This document shows positions 42,292 to 51,372 of a DNA stretch of 64,000 nucleotides, in pieces; the first letter of the stretch is position 1, and each line of letters starts with the position of its first letter. The position numbers were made by a program, and so were the translations under genes. The stretch is from contig NC_008700.1 in the NCBI RefSeq assembly GCF_000015245.1, positions 1,494,001 through 1,558,000 on the forward strand. The letters run 5' to 3'. This DNA comes from Shewanella amazonensis SB2B. GTDB lineage: Bacteria > Pseudomonadota > Gammaproteobacteria > Enterobacterales > Shewanellaceae. The notes under the pieces are model-generated. The model did no database searches, was not told the DNA's origin, and saw only the letters and a program-made list of their open reading frames with translations.

Positions 42292-43500
42292 ATGAACAAG
42301 ACTCTCATCGCCGGCGCAATATTGGCCTCGCTGGTGGCTCCCACCGTTTCTGCCATCGAAATTTACAAAGACGACAAAAACGCCGTCTCCATCGGTGGTT
42401 TTATCGACGCCCGCGCAATTCATACCCAGGACACCACAGAAGTGGTAAACGGTGCCTCTCGTATTAATTTTGGCTTTGAGCGTGCCCTCAGCCACGACTG
42501 GAAAGCCTTTGCCCTGCTCGAGTGGGGGATCAATCCCTTCGGCAGCAGTGAGATTGTTTATAACAACAAATTCGAAACCGTACAGGACGAGTTCTTTTAC
42601 AACCGTCTTGGTTATGCCGGTCTGAGCCATGACACCTGGGGTACCCTCACCATCGGTAAACAGTGGGGCGCATGGTATGACGTGGTCTACGGCACCAACT
42701 ACGGCTTTGTGTGGGATGGAAACGCCGCGGGCGTTTATACCTACAACAAAGATGATGGTGCAGTAAATGGCACCGGCCGCGGTGATAAAGTCATCCAATA
42801 TCGTAACAGCGTGGGTGACTTCAGCTATGCCATCCAGGCTCAGTTAAAAAACAGCACTTTCTTCACCTGCGACTTCGACGATATCACTCAAGATGACTGC
42901 CAAGCCTTGTGGCAGCAGGGCAAGCGCGAAGCCCAGCAGGTTGAATATAACTACACCTACGGCGGCGCAGTTACCTGGAAGGCAACTGACAAATTGGCAT
43001 TGGCGGTGGGCGTAAACCGCGGTGAATTTGATGTGACCTATGGTAACGGCGACCAAATTACTGCGGTTGATCTGATCTACGGCGTGGGCGCGACCTGGGG
43101 TGATTTTGACACAGATGGTTTTTATGCCTCTCTTAATTACAACTACAACGAAAACCACGATACAGACAACATAGGTCGCTTGATTAAAGAGGCCTTTGGT
43201 ATCGAGTCACTGTTCTCCTACAAATTTGAGAATGGTTTCCGCGCATTTGTATCTTATAACTTGCTGGACGCCGGTAACGACTACGTTATCCAACCAAACT
43301 TTAATGCCGACCCCAACGACGTATTCAAACGTCAATTTGTGGTAGCGGGTTTACATTATGTTTGGGATAAAGACACAGTGCTGTATGTGGAAGGACGTAA
43401 AGACTTCAGTGATTTCAGCAGTGCCGATGTCGAACAGGAAGCGAGAATGGCGCTTTCGGAAGATGACGGTATCGCAATAGGCATTCGTTACACATTGTAA
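42292..43500 (+). CDS. Outer-membrane porin
   Basis: 402-residue Gram-negative porin of the trimeric 16-strand type. Signal peptide 1-21 (MNKTLIAGAILASLVAPTVSA), then alternating amphipathic strands (VSIGGFIDARAI, RINFGFERAL, WKAFALLEWGIN, GTLTIGKQWGAWYDVVYGTN) and a C-terminal strand ending GIRYTL. The GKQ motif after strand 5 is common in this family. Substrate specificity cannot be told. It is flanked by its own terminator, so it is not cotranscribed with the receptor downstream. Confidence 0.85.
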   Translation: MNKTLIAGAILASLVAPTVSAIEIYKDDKNAVSIGGFIDARAIHTQDTTEVVNGASRINFGFERALSHDWKAFALLEWGINPFGSSEIVYNNKFETVQDEFFYNRLGYAGLSHDTWGTLTIGKQWGAWYDVVYGTNYGFVWDGNAAGVYTYNKDDGAVNGTGRGDKVIQYRNSVGDFSYAIQAQLKNSTFFTCDFDDITQDDCQALWQQGKREAQQVEYNYTYGGAVTWKATDKLALAVGVNRGEFDVTYGNGDQITAVDLIYGVGATWGDFDTDGFYASLNYNYNENHDTDNIGRLIKEAFGIESLFSYKFENGFRAFVSYNLLDAGNDYVIQPNFNADPNDVFKRQFVVAGLHYVWDKDTVLYVEGRKDFSDFSSADVEQEARMALSEDDGIAIGIRYTL

Positions 43501-43518
43501 TAAAAATGTTACTGAAAA

Positions 43519-43543
43519 AGACCCGGTTAATCCGGGTTTTTTT
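43519..43543 (+). terminator. Intrinsic terminator after the porin gene
   Basis: ACCCGG-TTAAT-CCGGGT stem with A-run before and seven T after. Confidence 0.9.
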
Positions 43544-43854
43544 ATGCCTGATTAAACGCATAACCACCTGTTTGCTATTGACTTATAGACACTTATTCTC
43601 AGTCGGACATACTTAAGGATGGCCGTGTTGCTCTATTTATTTCGTTGGCAAACACGAAATTGCACTGGAAGATATGCTGTTTATTTAAGCACTCGCATCG
43701 AACAAATTGTATTTAGCCTGTTTTTGGATGTTGAAAAAATGTTTTTTATGTGTTTCCATCCACAGTTGAAAGTGACAAGGTGTTTACTTGTGTAACGCCT
43801 CTAACACAAGCCCACAGGGCAAATTATAAAAACTGAAATCCAGGGAGATAGACG
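43544..43854. other. Leader region of the TonB-dependent receptor
   Basis: About 310 bp without a gene. It holds an inverted repeat (CTTGTGT at 43787-43793, ACACAAG at 43804-43810) 45 bp before the receptor start and a TTGACT at 43578 without a matching -10. I see no Fur box. The long leader could carry post-transcriptional control, but nothing specific is recognised. Confidence 0.5.
43787..43810. repeat. Inverted repeat before the TonB-dependent receptor
   Basis: Perfect 7-bp arms with a 10-nt spacer. It may be an operator, or a stem-loop near the ribosome site if transcription starts upstream. Confidence 0.4.
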
Positions 43855-46578
43855 ATGCTTAAGAACAGCATGCTGGCAAAATCTGTGCGTTTTGCCTTAG
43901 TAGCAGGTGCGACGACTGCAGCGTTTACCGCGCCAACTGTATATGCAGCTGACGAGGGCGAAAAAGTCGAGCGTATCGAAGTAACTGGCTCTCGTATCAA
44001 GCGTACTGACCTTGAAACTGCCAGCCCGATCACCATGTTTTCTGCTGAAGACATCGCGAACTCAGGTGTAGCTACCCTCGAAGACTTCGTACAAAACATT
44101 CCTGCCATCAACGGTGGCGCCGAAGGTTCTTCTGTAAACAACGGTAGCCGCGGCTTTGCGACTGCTTCTCTGCGTGGTCTGGGTTCAGGCCGTACTCTGG
44201 TTCTGATCAACGGTCGTCGTTTCGCTTCTGGCGATTTGAACTCTATTCCTACTGCTTACGTTGAGCGTATCGAAGTTCTGCGTGACGGTGCTTCCACCGT
44301 TTACGGTTCTGACGCTATCGCCGGTGTAATCAACTTCATCACCAAGAAAGATTTTGAAGGTATTGAGTTCGGTGCTCAGTACGATATCGCCAGTGAAGGC
44401 GACGGTGAGAAGACTCTGCTGTCTGTGACCACTGGTACTTCCAGCGATCGCGGCAACGTGGTTATGTCTCTGCAATACACCAAGCGTGAAGCGATTTGGC
44501 AGGGCGATCGTGATTTCTCTGCTTGCCCAATATTTGAACGTGGTGGTGAGAAAGTTTGTGGTGGTTCAGGTACCATCCCTTACGGTCAATTCTTCTATAC
44601 TGGCGCTAACAGCCCAGCCGGCGGTCACGTAATTGACCCATCAACTGGTGCAATTCGTAAGTTTGACCAAGCGGTTGATGGTTACAACTATGCCGTTGCC
44701 AGCTACATGGTGACCCCTCAGGAAGTGTTCAGCATCAACGGTGCTGGCCGCTACGAAATCAGCGATACCCTGACCGGTTTCATGGAAGGTGGTTTCACCA
44801 ACCGTCAGTCTGACCAGTTGATGGCACCAGAAGGTACCTTCTGGGGACCAACCATGCCAGCCTCAAACCCATACAACCCAACCGGTGAAGACCTGATTGT
44901 GGTGCGTCGTCTGGCAGAGACCGGCGGTCGTGGTTTTACTCAGGACTTCTCCGACTACCGCATGGTATTTGGTCTGGAAGGTTCTCTGGGCGATTACTAC
45001 TGGGATCTGTCATACAACTTCGCACGTTATGTTGACTCACGCCTGGACTTGGGCCGTGTAAACCCGACTCGTGCCGAAACCCTGCTTGACCCGGATCTGT
45101 GTGCTAAAGATTCAGATTGCCCAGGTATCTGGAACCCACTGGCCGAAGGTACTCTGACGCCAGAAATGCTGGCTTACGCCTTCGTACCTAACTCGCCAGT
45201 GGTTCGCGGTGAGACCCGTCAGCTGCAGGGTAACATCTCCGGTAGCCTGTTCGGTCTGGAACTGCCAGGTGGTGAAGTCATGTTCGCTGCCGGTTTTGAG
45301 AAGCGTTGGGATGAATACCAGAGCGTACCAGATGGTGCGGCTTCTATCGGCCAGATCTACTCTGTAGCTGGTGAGCCAACTTCCGGTGACTACTCTGTAA
45401 ACGAAGCTTACGCTGAATTCGATATGCCAGTCCTCGAAGGCCTGCCATTCGCCGAGTCTGTACGCGTAACTGCTGCCGTACGTTACTCTGACTTCGACTT
45501 CCTGGATGATGGTTCTACCAACACCAAGTTCGGTCTGGAGTGGGTACCATTCGACGGTCTGATGCTGCGTTCTACTCTGGCTGACGGTTTCCGTGCACCA
45601 AGCGTGAGCGAACTGTATGCTCCTCAGTCTGAAACCAACCTGGCCTACGCAGAGCCTTGTAAGAACTACGCTACCGGTACTCAGAACGCGACCGTTAAAG
45701 CCAACTGTGCTGCCGAAGGTCTGCCAGGAAACTTTGAACTGTCTTCTAACCAGTCTTCTACTGTAGTGGGTGGTAACCCAGATCTGCAGCCAGAAGAGTC
45801 TGAAAGCTTTACTGCCGGTTTCGTATACAGCCACGACATCGGTTTCAGCGCCAGTGTTGATTACTTCAACATCGAAATCACCAACGGTATCGGTACTGCC
45901 GGTACTGACAACGTGGTTAGCGCTTGCTGGAACTCAGCCAACTTCTCAAGCCCACTGTGTGACCTGATCAAAGGCCCAAGCTTGACTGGTGATGCTCCAC
46001 ACCCAACTTCTCCATACCGTACTGCGCTCGGTCCAGTTGCAGGTATCCTGCTGACCAACGCCAACCTGTCTACCTTCGAGACTTCAGGTTATGACTTTGA
46101 CCTGTCTTACAAGACTGACATCGGTGAAGGCCAGTTCTCTGCACTGCTGAACGGTACTTACCTGGAGCAGTATGACTACCTGCCATACGAGGGTGCTGAC
46201 ATCGTTTCTGCCGCCGGTAAAGTGGCTGCTGACCAGTGGGAAACCACCCTGGCTGTGTTCCCAAGACTGCGTGCCAACCTGTCTTTGAACTACACCATGG
46301 ATAACTGGTCTGTAAGCTGGCAGACCCGCTACCAGTCTGAAGGTGAAGACTACTTCGCCAGCGAAGACAACCTGGACAACATTGCTGATTCCATCTGGTA
46401 TCACGATGTACAGGGTACTTACTTCGCTATGGACAACCTGTCTCTGACTGTGGGTGTGCGTAACCTGTTCGATGAAGAAGCTCCATACATCTCCAACAAC
46501 CAGGATATGAACACCATCCCAGTGTCTTACGACACTGCCGGTCAGTACTGGTACGCTCGCGTAAATGTTAAGTTCTAA
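43855..46578 (+). CDS. TonB-dependent outer-membrane receptor
   Basis: 907-residue active transporter. Signal peptide 1-31 (ends TVYA/ADE), TonB-box-like VERIEVTGSRI near 38-48, plug domain about 50-165 (SLRGLGSGRTLVLINGRR, LRDGASTVYGSDAIAGVINFITKK) and a 22-strand barrel ending YARVNVKF. Cysteine pairs in the loops (CPIFERGGEKVC; CAKDSDC; CKNYATGTQNATVKANC) suggest disulfides in extracellular loops. This Oar/carbohydrate-like plug (long GS-rich, INGRR) is unlike classical siderophore receptors. Codons are strongly biased, pointing to high expression. Ends at its own terminator. Substrate unknown. Confidence 0.93.
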   Translation: MLKNSMLAKSVRFALVAGATTAAFTAPTVYAADEGEKVERIEVTGSRIKRTDLETASPITMFSAEDIANSGVATLEDFVQNIPAINGGAEGSSVNNGSRGFATASLRGLGSGRTLVLINGRRFASGDLNSIPTAYVERIEVLRDGASTVYGSDAIAGVINFITKKDFEGIEFGAQYDIASEGDGEKTLLSVTTGTSSDRGNVVMSLQYTKREAIWQGDRDFSACPIFERGGEKVCGGSGTIPYGQFFYTGANSPAGGHVIDPSTGAIRKFDQAVDGYNYAVASYMVTPQEVFSINGAGRYEISDTLTGFMEGGFTNRQSDQLMAPEGTFWGPTMPASNPYNPTGEDLIVVRRLAETGGRGFTQDFSDYRMVFGLEGSLGDYYWDLSYNFARYVDSRLDLGRVNPTRAETLLDPDLCAKDSDCPGIWNPLAEGTLTPEMLAYAFVPNSPVVRGETRQLQGNISGSLFGLELPGGEVMFAAGFEKRWDEYQSVPDGAASIGQIYSVAGEPTSGDYSVNEAYAEFDMPVLEGLPFAESVRVTAAVRYSDFDFLDDGSTNTKFGLEWVPFDGLMLRSTLADGFRAPSVSELYAPQSETNLAYAEPCKNYATGTQNATVKANCAAEGLPGNFELSSNQSSTVVGGNPDLQPEESESFTAGFVYSHDIGFSASVDYFNIEITNGIGTAGTDNVVSACWNSANFSSPLCDLIKGPSLTGDAPHPTSPYRTALGPVAGILLTNANLSTFETSGYDFDLSYKTDIGEGQFSALLNGTYLEQYDYLPYEGADIVSAAGKVAADQWETTLAVFPRLRANLSLNYTMDNWSVSWQTRYQSEGEDYFASEDNLDNIADSIWYHDVQGTYFAMDNLSLTVGVRNLFDEEAPYISNNQDMNTIPVSYDTAGQYWYARVNVKF

Positions 46579-46603
46579 TTGAACTGACATTTATCGTAGC
46601 AAC

Positions 46604-46629
46604 AAGCCAGCCTCCGGGCTGGCTTTTTA
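46604..46629 (+). terminator. Intrinsic terminator after the TonB-dependent receptor
   Basis: AAGCCAGCC/GGCTGGCTT stem with 4-nt loop, then five T. Only 18 bp before the next gene, so that gene depends on read-through or a promoter inside this short gap. Confidence 0.85.
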
Positions 46630-46647
46630 TTTACAGGTGTAATGGTG

Positions 46648-48429
46648 ATGAATACGCAACAGGTGTTTATCTCTGGAGTGCAACTCTTTCAGGCTGGAAA
46701 TTTCGCTGGGGCTAGCCAGTGTTTTTCAACGGTCGTGCAGCAGATCCCGCACCATTTGGATGCGCACTTCCTATTGGCGCAGTGTCGCCGAAAGCTGAAC
46801 GACCCGGACGGGGCCGAAAAAATACTTCGCTGGTTATTATCGGTAAGAAGAACTCCCGAGTATCTGATAATGTTGGCGAATATAAACATTGCCAAACAGG
46901 CTTGGATAGAGGCTGAAACACAACTGCGCGATGCGATTGAGCTGAAACCTTCATTTGATGCCTGGGTGAATCTCGGTAGACTTTACTTCGTATTGGAAAA
47001 CTGGTCGCAAGCAAAAGTTGCTTTGCAGCGATCCCTTAAACTTCGCCCGAATGATGTGGGCTCGCTCATTTCGCTGATAGAGTGCTATCGAAGATTGGGG
47101 GAGGTTGAACAAGCCATTTCCGAGTTGAAGCTCCTGGTTCATAATGCCGACCTTAATCTTAGCCAACTCCATAAAATCGCTTTTTTGCTGCATTCCTTGG
47201 ATCACAGTCAAGAGGCATTCGATCTGCTGCGATTCAGAATTCCTGTTGAGGGATTTAATGAAGGTTTGATGGGACTGCTGGCTAAACTTGTGCTGCAACA
47301 CGAAAGCATTGACGGCGCTAAAGAGTTTATCACCGGCATGCTGAGCGTCCCATCCATTAAGCGAAGAGCCCTTGATTTACTCTTTAGACTTGAATGGGAA
47401 AGCGGGAAGGATTCTGCCTTTATCCATTATGAATCAGTACTTAAAAGTACTCCTTCAGAAGATGTTCTTGAAGACTACCTAAGAAAGCTCATTAAATGTG
47501 GCCGCTTTGAGTTTGCCTATCAACAACTGAACGGTCTAAATGAAGGGCAACCCAATAACCCCGTCCTTAAATTTCTTAAAGCGTTTATTGTCTGCGAGCT
47601 GGGGCATTTTGATGAGGCCCTGACTGAAATTAATGCGCTTATCGCACAATCCCCGGAAGACGGACAATTCATTGAACAGAAGGTTAAGACACTGCTCTCA
47701 ATGAAACGGGCTGAGGAGGCTTTTGAACTGATGCAGCTCCGGTTAAAGCTACCGGATGTTAAACAGGGGACGTATGCGCTCTATGCCAGCGTTTTGAAAT
47801 TGAGTGGTAGGGAACAGGAATATAGACGACTTTACGATTTCGATAAGCATATCAACTGTATTCAGATTGATCTGACATCAAACAACCTGCATGAACGGCT
47901 CAAGCAAAAGCTCACAGGAATGCATAGTGGCAATCGAGAGCCCTTCGAACAATCTCTGCGTGGAGGAAGTCAGACCACTGGTCATTTGTTCGAAAGCGGT
48001 GACCCGGATATTGCAGAGCTCAAGGAAAGATTGATGAAGCAGTTGGCGGAGCTGTTCTCGCGTGTAGACTTCAGTTCATCTGCTCCGTTGAACTCGTTGA
48101 ATGTGGGTGAATTCACTATCACTGACTCCTGGTCAGTCCTGCTCAAAGACACGCACTTTCACGCCAATCATTTTCATAATGCCGGTGATCTCAGTGCTTG
48201 CCTATATTTGGATGTGTCCGGGGTGAACAGCCATCCGGGCGAAGGATGGATAAAATTTGGGGAGGCGGAACTGGGAGGTTGGGTGCAGGATTGTCCCGAC
48301 TACTGTGTTAAGCCTGACACCGGGCTTTTGGTCGTATTTCCCTCTTATATGTGGCACGGAACTACACCATTCCTGAGTGACAAACAGCGGATGACTATCG
48401 CCTTTGATCTGCGCTTTTTAAGAGACTGA
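46648..48429 (+). CDS. TPR protein with C-terminal 2OG-Fe(II) oxygenase-like domain
   Basis: 593-residue cytoplasmic protein with no signal peptide. Residues about 1-390 are helical TPR-type repeats (DAWVNLGRLYFVLENWSQAKVALQRSLKLRPND is a clear one). The last 190 residues form a double-stranded beta-helix domain of the putative 2OG-Fe(II) oxygenase family: HANHFHNAGDLSACLYLDV, the second His in MWHGT, and the 2OG-binding Arg in RMTIAFDLRF. AGGTG is 8 nt from the ATG at 46648 and only 2 nt from the ATG at 46642. Codon use is relaxed and AT-rich relative to both neighbours. Substrate unknown. Confidence 0.78.
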   Translation: MNTQQVFISGVQLFQAGNFAGASQCFSTVVQQIPHHLDAHFLLAQCRRKLNDPDGAEKILRWLLSVRRTPEYLIMLANINIAKQAWIEAETQLRDAIELKPSFDAWVNLGRLYFVLENWSQAKVALQRSLKLRPNDVGSLISLIECYRRLGEVEQAISELKLLVHNADLNLSQLHKIAFLLHSLDHSQEAFDLLRFRIPVEGFNEGLMGLLAKLVLQHESIDGAKEFITGMLSVPSIKRRALDLLFRLEWESGKDSAFIHYESVLKSTPSEDVLEDYLRKLIKCGRFEFAYQQLNGLNEGQPNNPVLKFLKAFIVCELGHFDEALTEINALIAQSPEDGQFIEQKVKTLLSMKRAEEAFELMQLRLKLPDVKQGTYALYASVLKLSGREQEYRRLYDFDKHINCIQIDLTSNNLHERLKQKLTGMHSGNREPFEQSLRGGSQTTGHLFESGDPDIAELKERLMKQLAELFSRVDFSSSAPLNSLNVGEFTITDSWSVLLKDTHFHANHFHNAGDLSACLYLDVSGVNSHPGEGWIKFGEAELGGWVQDCPDYCVKPDTGLLVVFPSYMWHGTTPFLSDKQRMTIAFDLRFLRD

Positions 48430-48500
48430 ATCAGATGTTGGCTAGTCATCGGGTTTAGCATTACAGTTGCCTACAAACCCTGCCCACAGCCCATTCTCCC

Positions 48501-48520
48501 ATGTTGACACAGGTCAACAT
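48501..48520. promoter_or_regulatory. 20-bp palindromic operator over the -35 of the DUF3450-TonB operon
   Basis: ATGTTGAC and GTCAACAT arms (8 bp, perfect) with spacer ACAG. TTGACA at 48504-48509 is a perfect -35; AATGAT at 48528-48533 is a fair -10 at 18-bp spacing. A regulator bound here would block RNA polymerase. The core TTGAC-N4-GTCAA matches the element at 5587-5600. Confidence 0.5.
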
Positions 48521-48543
48521 TTTGTGAAATGATGCGAGCGGGT

Positions 48544-48563
48544 CTATGCCCTGCGGGGCATAG
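48544..48563 (+). promoter_or_regulatory. Stem-loop in the leader of the DUF3450-TonB operon
   Basis: CTATGCCC-TGCG-GGGCATAG, perfect 8-bp stem with a 4-nt loop, near the start of the predicted transcript. It is not followed by a T-run, so it is not a terminator; it may stabilise the message. Confidence 0.45.
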
Positions 48564-48694
48564 GAAAGGGAAGAAAACTCTAACAATCACAAGAGAAAGA
48601 CCAACTTATGTGTGACAAACAGGCGTTTGACACCTCAAACTGCCTAAGTTACCTGTAAGTTAAACCTTTATTCACTTCAAATTGGTTGGGAACT

Positions 48695-49477
48695 ATGTCC
48701 AAGGTAAGCAATAGAACCAAAATCGCTACTGCACTCGTTGGCGCGTTGGCTCTGGCCGGCAGCAACCTGGTGGTTGCAGACCCTCTGAAAGAGGTTCAAA
48801 ACGCCGACGCCCAGATCCACGCCGATGCTGCTGCATCTCAGAAGAAAGTAGACAGCTACTTTGATCAAGCTCAGGACATGCTGTTTGAATACGGCTCTGT
48901 CGCTGATGAGCGTGAGGCTCTGAAAGCCTACAATGACTATCTGGCGTCTCTGGTTGCAGACCAGGAAAAGACCATGAAGTCTATTCAAGATGACATCAAC
49001 GGTGTTGATAAACTGCGTCAGGGCGTAGTGCCTTTGATGTTCAAGATGGTTGAGTCACTGGAGCAGTTTGTTGCTCTGGACCTGCCATTCAACACTGAAG
49101 TTCGTAAAGAGCGTGTTGAAAATCTGAAAAACCTGCTCAGCACTGCTGAAGTTACCTTGGCCGAAAAATACCGTCTGATCCTGGATGCTTACAGCATCGA
49201 GCGCGAGTACGGTACTTTCGTTGCAGTTACTACTGGTAAGCTGAACCTGGATGGTAAGGAAGTTCTGGTTGACTTCTTCAACCTCGGTCGTGTTGCTCTG
49301 TACGCTCAGAGCTTGGACCAGAAAACCGGTTGGATGTACAACTCAGAAACCAAAGGTTGGGACAAGCTGGAAGACAGCCACCTGCGTGAGCTGACCAAAG
49401 GCATCCGTATCGCCCGTAAACAAGGCGCTCTTGACCTCTTTGCGTTACCAATCCCAGCTGCGGAGACTGCAAAATAA
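48695..49477 (+). CDS. DUF3450 periplasmic coiled-coil protein
   Basis: 260 residues: signal peptide (about 1-27, NLVVA/DPL), then a long coiled-coil region (about 30-110) and a helical/beta C-terminal domain (VTTGKLNLDGKEVLVDFFNLGRVALYAQ). DUF3450 genes are regularly found just before TtpC-ExbB-ExbD-TonB clusters in marine gammaproteobacteria; the role is not known, presumably a periplasmic partner of the proton channel. ATG at 48695 gives a normal signal peptide; a TTG three codons upstream is less likely. The stop overlaps the next start (TAATG). Confidence 0.85.
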   Translation: MSKVSNRTKIATALVGALALAGSNLVVADPLKEVQNADAQIHADAAASQKKVDSYFDQAQDMLFEYGSVADEREALKAYNDYLASLVADQEKTMKSIQDDINGVDKLRQGVVPLMFKMVESLEQFVALDLPFNTEVRKERVENLKNLLSTAEVTLAEKYRLILDAYSIEREYGTFVAVTTGKLNLDGKEVLVDFFNLGRVALYAQSLDQKTGWMYNSETKGWDKLEDSHLRELTKGIRIARKQGALDLFALPIPAAETAK

Positions 49478-50832
49478 TGAAGAAGTTAATTTCTACCGCC
49501 GTTGTTGCGGCCAGTCTGTCACTCACTGCCGGTATGGTTAGTGCTGCTGACGCGCCAAAGACTATTGATCAACTGCTTCAGCAAGTTAAAACTGAGCGTA
49601 CCGCTGAAGGTAAAGTAAATGCCAAGCGCGAAGCTGAGTTCAAAGCTGAGCGTGGTGACAAAGCTTCTCTGCTGCAACGTGAAAAATCTGCTCTGGCTGC
49701 CGAAAAGCAGCGTGGCCAAGACCTGAACCAGGCCTTCATCGACAACGAGCGTAAAATCGCTCAGCTCGAAGAAGACCTGAAAACCGCTCAGGGTGACCTG
49801 GGTGAAATGTTTGGTGTGGTTAAAGGTGAAGCCGGTGATTTCGCTGGTAAGCTGGTAGGCTCTAACGTATCTGCTCAGTACCCTAAGCGTGACGTGTTCA
49901 TCGCTGATCTGGGTTCTCGCAAGCAGCTGCCAAAAATCGAAGAACTGGAAAAGTTCTGGCAAGAACAGCTGTTCGAAATGGCTGAGTCTGGCAAAGTGGT
50001 TAAGTTTGAAGCTGCTGTAACCGACATCGACGGTAACGTAGTTAACACCACTGTTCACCGTATCGGTTCTTTCAACCTGACTGCCGATGGCAAGTATGTG
50101 GTATACAACCCAGAACTGGGTCTGATCCAACAGCTGTCTGCTCAGCCAGAAGGTTACCAGGTTGCGCCAATCGCTAAGTGGGAAGCCACTACCAGCGGTG
50201 CCGCCAAACTGTACATCGACCCAGCTCGCGGTACTCTGCTGAACATCTTCACCCAGAAAGCATCTTTCCAAGATCGTATCGAAGCCGGTGGCGTGATTGG
50301 TTACATCATCATCGGTCTGCTGGCCTTGGGTCTGCTGATTGGTCTTGAGCGTCTGCTGACTCTGTTCGTGATTGGTTCTAAAGTTAAATCTCAGGCCAAG
50401 AACGTAGCTAACCCAGGCAACAACGCACTGGGCCGTATCCTGAAAGTGTATCAGGACAACAAAGATGCCGACGTTGAAACTCTGGAACTGAAACTGGATG
50501 AAGCCATCCTGAAAGAAACTCCAGCTATCGAGACTCGTATCTCTATCATCAAAGTACTGGCCGCTATCGCTCCTATGATGGGTCTGCTGGGTACCGTAAC
50601 CGGTATGATTGCAACCTTCCAGAGCATCCAGCTGTTCGGTACTGGCGATCCAAAACTGATGGCCGGCGGTATTTCTATGGCACTGGTAACTACTGTTCAA
50701 GGTCTGGTTGCTGCTCTGCCTCTGATGCTGGTTCACGCTATCGTTGTGGCTCGCAGTAAGACCATCGTTCAAACTCTGGAAGAACAGAGTGCAGGTATCA
50801 TTGCTGAACACGCTGAGAAGAGGGCTAACTAA
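49477..50832 (+). CDS. TtpC-like MotA/TolQ/ExbB protein with long periplasmic N-terminus
   Basis: 451 residues: signal peptide (about 1-23), a coiled coil (about 30-110; REAEFKAERGDKASLLQREKSALAAEKQRGQ), a beta-rich periplasmic region (about 115-260), then three membrane segments of the MotA/TolQ/ExbB domain (about 264-445; IKVLAAIAPMMGLLGTVTGMIATF is the family core). Layout and position match TtpC of the Vibrio TonB2 system, which is needed there in addition to ExbB2. The start overlaps the DUF3450 stop; the stop overlaps the exbB start. Confidence 0.85.
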   Translation: MKKLISTAVVAASLSLTAGMVSAADAPKTIDQLLQQVKTERTAEGKVNAKREAEFKAERGDKASLLQREKSALAAEKQRGQDLNQAFIDNERKIAQLEEDLKTAQGDLGEMFGVVKGEAGDFAGKLVGSNVSAQYPKRDVFIADLGSRKQLPKIEELEKFWQEQLFEMAESGKVVKFEAAVTDIDGNVVNTTVHRIGSFNLTADGKYVVYNPELGLIQQLSAQPEGYQVAPIAKWEATTSGAAKLYIDPARGTLLNIFTQKASFQDRIEAGGVIGYIIIGLLALGLLIGLERLLTLFVIGSKVKSQAKNVANPGNNALGRILKVYQDNKDADVETLELKLDEAILKETPAIETRISIIKVLAAIAPMMGLLGTVTGMIATFQSIQLFGTGDPKLMAGGISMALVTTVQGLVAALPLMLVHAIVVARSKTIVQTLEEQSAGIIAEHAEKRAN

Positions 50833-51359
50833 TGATGCTATTCCTGATGGATGTATGGGATTCCGTCAGGGGCTTCATGGCCACCGGAGGCGACGTCCTC
50901 TGGCTTGTAGCGGTAGTGTTGTTTCTCATGTGGGTGTTGATGTTGGAGCGCTTTTGGTACCTTAACTGGATAGCACCAAAGCAGCATCTGGCGATCATCG
51001 CCTCATGGGAAGCCAGGGAAGAAACCACTTCCTGGTATGCACACCGTATCCGTGAAGCTTGGGTATCCCAAGCGAAGCAAGATATGAACGCACGTATGCT
51101 GATGATCAAGACCCTTGTGGCACTTTGTCCCATGATCGGTTTGCTCGGTACCGTAACAGGTATGATCACAGTGTTCGATGTGATGGCAGTACAGGGCACC
51201 AGTAACGCTCGTATGATGGCGGCTGGTATTTCTCAGGCCACCATGCCAACGATGGCAGGGATGGTTGCGGCACTGTCCGGGGTATTCTTCAGTACCCGTC
51301 TGGATGCCAAGATGAGAATTAGCCTTGAGCGACTGAAAGACAGTCTGCCTCACCACTAA
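50832..51359 (+). CDS. exbB: ExbB-type proton channel subunit
   Basis: 175-residue inner-membrane protein with three membrane segments and the core ALCPMIGLLGTVTGMITVFD. Together with ExbD it converts proton-motive force into TonB movement. Shorter than E. coli ExbB (244), as in ExbB2-type systems. Start ATG at 50832 overlaps the previous stop (TAATG); a second ATG follows at once. exbD begins 13 bp downstream. Confidence 0.92.
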   Translation: MMLFLMDVWDSVRGFMATGGDVLWLVAVVLFLMWVLMLERFWYLNWIAPKQHLAIIASWEAREETTSWYAHRIREAWVSQAKQDMNARMLMIKTLVALCPMIGLLGTVTGMITVFDVMAVQGTSNARMMAAGISQATMPTMAGMVAALSGVFFSTRLDAKMRISLERLKDSLPHH

Positions 51360-51372
51360 AGAGAGATTTAAC

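Noticed and set aside
42144..42467. Open frame overlapping the porin start
   Set aside because: Out of frame with a porin whose signal peptide is clear; it spans the promoter region.
43645..43665. Possible sigma-54 promoter (TTGGCA ... TTGCA) before the TonB-dependent receptor
   Set aside because: The distance between GG and GC is 13, not the required 10.
45112..45834. 240-codon open frame antisense to the TonB-dependent receptor
   Set aside because: Same codon-bias artefact; no ribosome site or recognisable domain.
49519..50811. 430-codon open frame antisense to the TtpC-like gene
   Set aside because: Low-complexity His/Gln/Phe-rich translation typical of the reverse strand of a strongly biased gene.
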